DNA of 64,000 nucleotides, taken from positions 1 to 64,000 of the forward strand of contig CALVDF010000008.1 of NCBI GenBank assembly GCA_944326245.1. The letters run 5' to 3'. This document shows, piece after piece, positions 61,430-64,000 of the stretch; positions within the stretch are counted from its first letter, which is position 1; each line of letters opens with the position of its first letter. The stretch comes from an uncultured Bacteroidales bacterium. Lineage in GTDB: Bacteria; Bacteroidota; Bacteroidia; Bacteroidales; UBA932. Made by a program: the position numbers and the translations under genes. Under the pieces are notes generated by a model. It searched no databases. It had not been told where the DNA came from and saw only the letters and a list, made by a program, of their open reading frames with translations.

Positions 61430-61660
61430 GCACTGACACCATTGAACTTCATTCTGCGCTGACAGGCAACTTGAATCATGAAACACCTCGGTATTATGCA
61501 AGTGCCATAATATCAGCTATATATGATTTAGCCTGGTGTTTCTCGGGCTCGAAAAAGGTGTCGTAAAAACACCGGCTCAAGAGCCATGTGCTTGTTATTC
61601 AATAATATGGCAAAAGGCCAGGTGTTTCGAAAATCTGCCATCCGCTATCTGCCATCCACT
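61430..61660 (+). repeat. Dispersed repeat of about 231 bp, copy B
   Basis: Aligns in inverted orientation with 37783-38008. Shared blocks include CGGCACTGACACC at the left edge, CAGGCAACTTGAAT, AGCCTGGTGTTTCTC, AAAGGTGTCGTAAAA and CTTGTTATTCA. The ending contains CTATCTGCCATC, which is repeated locally up to 61684. An in-frame stop sits where copy A has an open frame. Confidence 0.75.
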
Positions 61661-61811
61661 ATATGCTATCAACTATCTGCCATCTCGTTGCGTCCGGACA
61701 GGTTAACACCTATCGACGTTTTCTAGGCACCTGCGATAGATAGAGGACAGGCAGGGTGGCCCACAGTGGCCTCTCGCAGGGGTTACCTGACTCCATCGCC
61801 TGCACCGCCTG

Positions 61812-61850
61812 CGCAGGTGAACCCTTTCCCGCCTTTCCGGTACACCTGCG
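61812..61850. repeat. REP-like palindrome, copy 6
   Basis: CGCAGGTGAACC (61812-61823) pairs with GGTACACCTGCG (61839-61850), one mismatch. The centre CTTTCCCGCCTTTCC is nearly identical to that of the copy at 111-150, but the arms match those at 26831 and 26956. The preceding CATCGCCTGC is shared with copy 5. Confidence 0.8.
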
Positions 61851-62003
61851 GAAGAGGAAGGAATGGCAGGATGGCCGACAGCGGTGGTTCCGGCAGTGCG
61901 GCTGAAGAACGGCGAGTGTCCCGACGGAGCAGCTAATGCAGCAGATGATGCAACAGTAACAGTAACAGGCTGCGGAACTCCTTGCAGAATGCCGGAGTTG
62001 TGC

Positions 62004-62011
62004 TATCTTTG
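62004..62011 (+). promoter_or_regulatory. -7 box of the exonuclease III promoter
   Basis: TATCTTTG lies 25 bp before the ATG; CTTG is found 19 bp upstream at 61981-61984 as a near-match -33 element. Confidence 0.6.
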
Positions 62012-62036
62012 GCGTTGTAAACAAAAGATACTGGAT

Positions 62037-62792
62037 ATGAAATTCATCTCATGGAATGTGAATGGCCTGAGGGCCTGCTGCGGCAAAGGCTTTGAAGAAT
62101 CTTTCAGAAACCTGGATGCGGACTTCTTCTGTCTGCAGGAGACCAAGATGCAGGAGGGGCAGCTGGATATAGCCTTTGAGGGCTACCGCTCCTATTGGAA
62201 CTATGCGCAGAAAAAGGGCTATTCGGGAACTGCGATTTTCAGCAGGCACGAGCCTCTGTCCGTTACGTACGGCCTTGGGCTGGAGGAGCACGATACGGAA
62301 GGGCGCGTCATCACCCTGGAGATGCCTGATTTCTATCTGGTGACGGTTTATACGCCCAATTCCCAGGACGAACTTCGCAGACTGGACTACAGGATGACGT
62401 GGGAGGACGAGTTCCGGGCCTACCTGCTGCGTCTGGATGCAGTAAAGCCTGTAATAGTCTGCGGAGACCTGAATGTGGCCCACAAGGAGATCGACCTGAA
62501 GAACCCGAAGACCAACCGGATGAACGCCGGATTCACCGACCAGGAGCGCGGTAAGTTCTCCGACCTGCTCGCCGCCGGATTCACCGATACCTTCCGCCAT
62601 TTCTACCCCGACACCGAGGGTGCCTACTCCTGGTGGTCCTACCGGTTCAAGGCCCGCGAGAAGAACGCCGGGTGGCGCATCGACTATTTCCTCGTTTCCA
62701 ACCGCCTGCAGCCCAAGCTCCTCGGTGCCGCCATCCATACCGAAATATTCGGCTCGGACCACTGTCCGGTCGAGGTGACTCTCGATATCTAA
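62037..62792 (+). CDS. xth: Exodeoxyribonuclease III (AP endonuclease, EEP family)
   Basis: An Xth-type AP endonuclease/3'-5' exonuclease of 251 aa, which repairs abasic sites. Motifs are [12 protein letters not shown] at 2-13, LQETKMQ near 37-43 (Glu metal ligand), [36 protein letters not shown] and the catalytic [13 protein letters not shown] at the C-terminus. Start 62037 matches the family exactly; the frame continues upstream only through repeat sequence and the promoter. It converges on lutC with a REP-like hairpin in between. Confidence 0.94.
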   Translation: MKFISWNVNGLRACCGKGFEESFRNLDADFFCLQETKMQEGQLDIAFEGYRSYWNYAQKKGYSGTAIFSRHEPLSVTYGLGLEEHDTEGRVITLEMPDFYLVTVYTPNSQDELRRLDYRMTWEDEFRAYLLRLDAVKPVIVCGDLNVAHKEIDLKNPKTNRMNAGFTDQERGKFSDLLAAGFTDTFRHFYPDTEGAYSWWSYRFKAREKNAGWRIDYFLVSNRLQPKLLGAAIHTEIFGSDHCPVEVTLDI

Positions 62793-62888
62793 GGCAATTC
62801 AGTTTAGGAAGCGGAAGCGCTTGTCCGGGGCAGGAAGATTCTTGCACCAGAAGAAGTGCTGTGTATTGCCATTTCTGCCTATGCGGAA

Positions 62889-62926
62889 GAAGTGTACCGT
62901 ATTTCGCGGGATTTCGATACACTTTC
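62889..62926. repeat. REP-like palindrome, copy 7, between convergent genes
   Basis: AAGTGTACCG (62890-62899) and CGATACACTTT (62915-62925) form the arms with one mismatch. The centre TATTTCGCGGGATTTC keeps the two TTTC blocks. The AAGTGTACC/ATACACTT arms are of the type seen beside the transposase. It lies between xth and lutC and may end both transcripts. Confidence 0.65.
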
Positions 62927-62955
62927 GCCGGGGGGTGAGGGACGAGATGGGCCGT

Positions 62956-63537
62956 CTATAGCAGGATGACGGTGACGTCGCGTGGACCGTGGGCACCGAT
63001 GACGAGGGCCTGCTCGATGTCGGCGGTCTTGGAGGGGCCGGCGATGAAGCTGCCGAACTCGTAGTCATCGAATCCGGGACGGGCGTAGGCCTCGTGCATG
63101 TTGTTGACTATGTTTCTGCGGTCCAGGAGGATGACCAGGGCCTCGGAGATGAACATCAGGGCCTTGTGGCGCACTGCCCTGGGGATCCATATAGCACCGT
63201 TCTCCACCACTCCGAACTCTCCGCGCACTACTCCGACATCGGTGCCTGCCAGCTGGCGTGGATCGTCCAGCCCGTCTGGATTGACAGTGGCGCAGGTGAC
63301 CTCCGGAAGGTTGGATGCGATGCGCTTCGCGTCAGGATAGACTCTGCGGATGATGTCGTCGACACTCTCCCCGTCCTGCAGCAGGAAGCATTTGGCCGCT
63401 GCTATGCTGACAACATTCTCCTGGAACTTGGCCAGAGGGTCCTGGAATGTCATGGGTGTGAAGCCGAGCGGTCCCCTTTCCACGGGGGCGGGGCTGTTGG
63501 CCTTGAGGGCCTCGAGTATTGTATCTTTGCTTGTCAT
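62956..63537 (-). CDS. lutC: LutC/YkgG-family lactate utilisation protein
   Basis: A LUD-domain protein of 193 aa, LutC type, one subunit of the LutABC L-lactate oxidation complex. Visible motifs are VSIAAAKCFLL, ASNLPEV, GVVRGEFGVVENGAIWIPRAVRHKALMFISEALVILLDRRNIVNNMHEAY and the terminal GPSKTADIEQALVIGAHGPRDVTVILL, all typical. Start 63537 (MTSKDTILEAL) is chosen; the longer frame upstream is the overlapping tail of lutB in another frame. It lies 13 bp downstream of lutB. Confidence 0.9.
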   Translation of the reverse strand: MTSKDTILEALKANSPAPVERGPLGFTPMTFQDPLAKFQENVVSIAAAKCFLLQDGESVDDIIRRVYPDAKRIASNLPEVTCATVNPDGLDDPRQLAGTDVGVVRGEFGVVENGAIWIPRAVRHKALMFISEALVILLDRRNIVNNMHEAYARPGFDDYEFGSFIAGPSKTADIEQALVIGAHGPRDVTVILL

Positions 63538-63550
63538 AAGAGAATCCCTG

Positions 63551-64000
63551 TTAAATGTTTGTAGATGAACCTTTCCGTGCTGTCTCTGTATTGCATGAGG
63601 CTGTGGAGGACAGTTCTTCTTTCCATATCTGTTCGAATGTGCGGGCCGTGAATTCAGGCAGTTCGCGTGAGCGGCCCCAGGCATTGGCCCCGCAGTAGAG
63701 GAGGCCGCGCGGGGATATTTTCTCACCTAGCCTTCCTGCCTTGATGCAGAAATGGAACATGCCAGGACTGCCGAGGGCCGTGTTGAGCACCTTGACAATG
63801 CCTTTCTTCACGGGGTTGGCCAGTCCGAGAGTGTCGAGTTCCTGCCTCCAGGAGTAGATCTGTTCGCCGAGGTCGATCTTCACGGGGCAGACGTTGGAGC
63901 AGGACATGCAGAGGCTGCAAGCAGAGACATTGCCGCTGTACTGCTTCGGGTCGGCGAGCATGCCGAGGTTGATGCCGAGGGGTCCGGGGATGAAGTAGGA
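63551..64000 (-). CDS. lutB: LutB-type iron-sulfur protein, 5' part outside the window
   Basis: The C-terminal 149 codons of a LutB-like lactate utilisation protein; the coding frame continues past base 64000 without a start (SYFIPGPLGINLG precedes the first internal Met). A cluster-binding motif CSLCMSCSNVCP is present, then VKIDLGEQIYSWRQELDTLGLANP. The tail (FTARTFEQIWKEELSS and beyond) is the usual LutB end. It is followed by lutC. The LUD domain, the other cluster cysteines and any lutA lie outside the window. Confidence 0.87.
   Translation of the reverse strand, partial: SYFIPGPLGINLGMLADPKQYSGNVSACSLCMSCSNVCPVKIDLGEQIYSWRQELDTLGLANPVKKGIVKVLNTALGSPGMFHFCIKAGRLGEKISPRGLLYCGANAWGRSRELPEFTARTFEQIWKEELSSTASCNTETARKGSSTNI

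Noticed and set aside
61016..61501. Minus-strand frame of 161 codons
   Set aside because: It runs through the long repeat, an AAGGTGG-type palindrome and another inverted repeat, with no signal or domain and a composition of repeats. Not supported as a gene.
37783..61660. 23.6-kb composite transposon bounded by inverted repeats
   Set aside because: The interval between the two inverted copies contains core genes (pyrH, frr, DAHP synthase) and no transposase besides a fragment. A mobile unit is unlikely, though inversion remains possible.

Overview
The window is chromosomal DNA of a Bacteroidota bacterium, most likely order Bacteroidales. The evidence is Bacteroidota-type promoters (TTTG, about 19-20 bp, then TAnnTTTG) in front of many genes, GldH, a PSP1/RicT protein, 6-bladed beta-propeller lipoproteins, a TonB-receptor-like OMP_b-brl_3 barrel, DUF3109 and DUF2007 proteins, and the fused DAHP synthase/chorismate mutase. 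Base composition is moderately GC-rich for the phylum (my impression, not computed). I cannot name the genus. I saw no rRNA, tRNA, CRISPR array or prophage.

Layout. 0-1.5 kb: a REP-associated-type Y1 (HUH) transposase flanked by REP-like palindromes. 1.5-5.5 kb: beta-propeller lipoprotein, nitroreductase, EamA transporter, kbl. 5.6-12.2 kb: a TetR-controlled RND efflux operon (tetR, tolC-like, adaptor, AcrB-like pump, PII-like protein). 12.3-16.2 kb: sdaA, then beta-barrel, trxA, beta-barrel, polyprenyl synthase. 16.2-22.4 kb: trmB, gldH and ricT diverging from holB and a ferredoxin, then a U32 peptidase. 22.4-28.2 kb: TPR protein, a degenerate M16 peptidase, DUF3109, two REP-like elements, trmN6. 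28.2-32.9 kb: a GntR-controlled ABC/outer-membrane operon. 32.9-35.4 kb: two related secreted proteins, a DUF2007 protein and a membrane protein. 35.4-37.6 kb: coiled-coil membrane protein and hemW.

38.2-49.9 kb is an eight-gene MacB/FtsX-type tripartite export operon: two split permease pairs, one fused double permease, one ATPase, one adaptor and one TolC. It is preceded by a sigma-54-like -24/-12 element and a dense cluster of TGTCCG half-sites that looks like an enhancer. 50-59 kb holds pyrH, frr, lipoproteins, DAHP synthase/chorismate mutase, an sdhC-type cytochrome b without sdhAB, and a GH2 beta-galactosidase. 59.4-60.6 kb is a two-gene unit of a membrane protein and its probable HTH_34 repressor. 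60.6-62.0 kb is a gene-free repeat-rich stretch with an IS3-family remnant. The window ends with an exonuclease III gene and lutC/lutB, the latter cut by the window edge.

The most unusual signals are non-coding. A family of REP-like palindromes has a similar centre but different arm sequences, with the transposase that may mobilise them at one end of the window. A 226-231 bp repeat occurs in inverted orientation at 37.8 and 61.5 kb. Three local regulators each have a symmetrical putative operator placed on their own promoter. The export operon appears to be under enhancer-type control by a regulator that is not encoded here.
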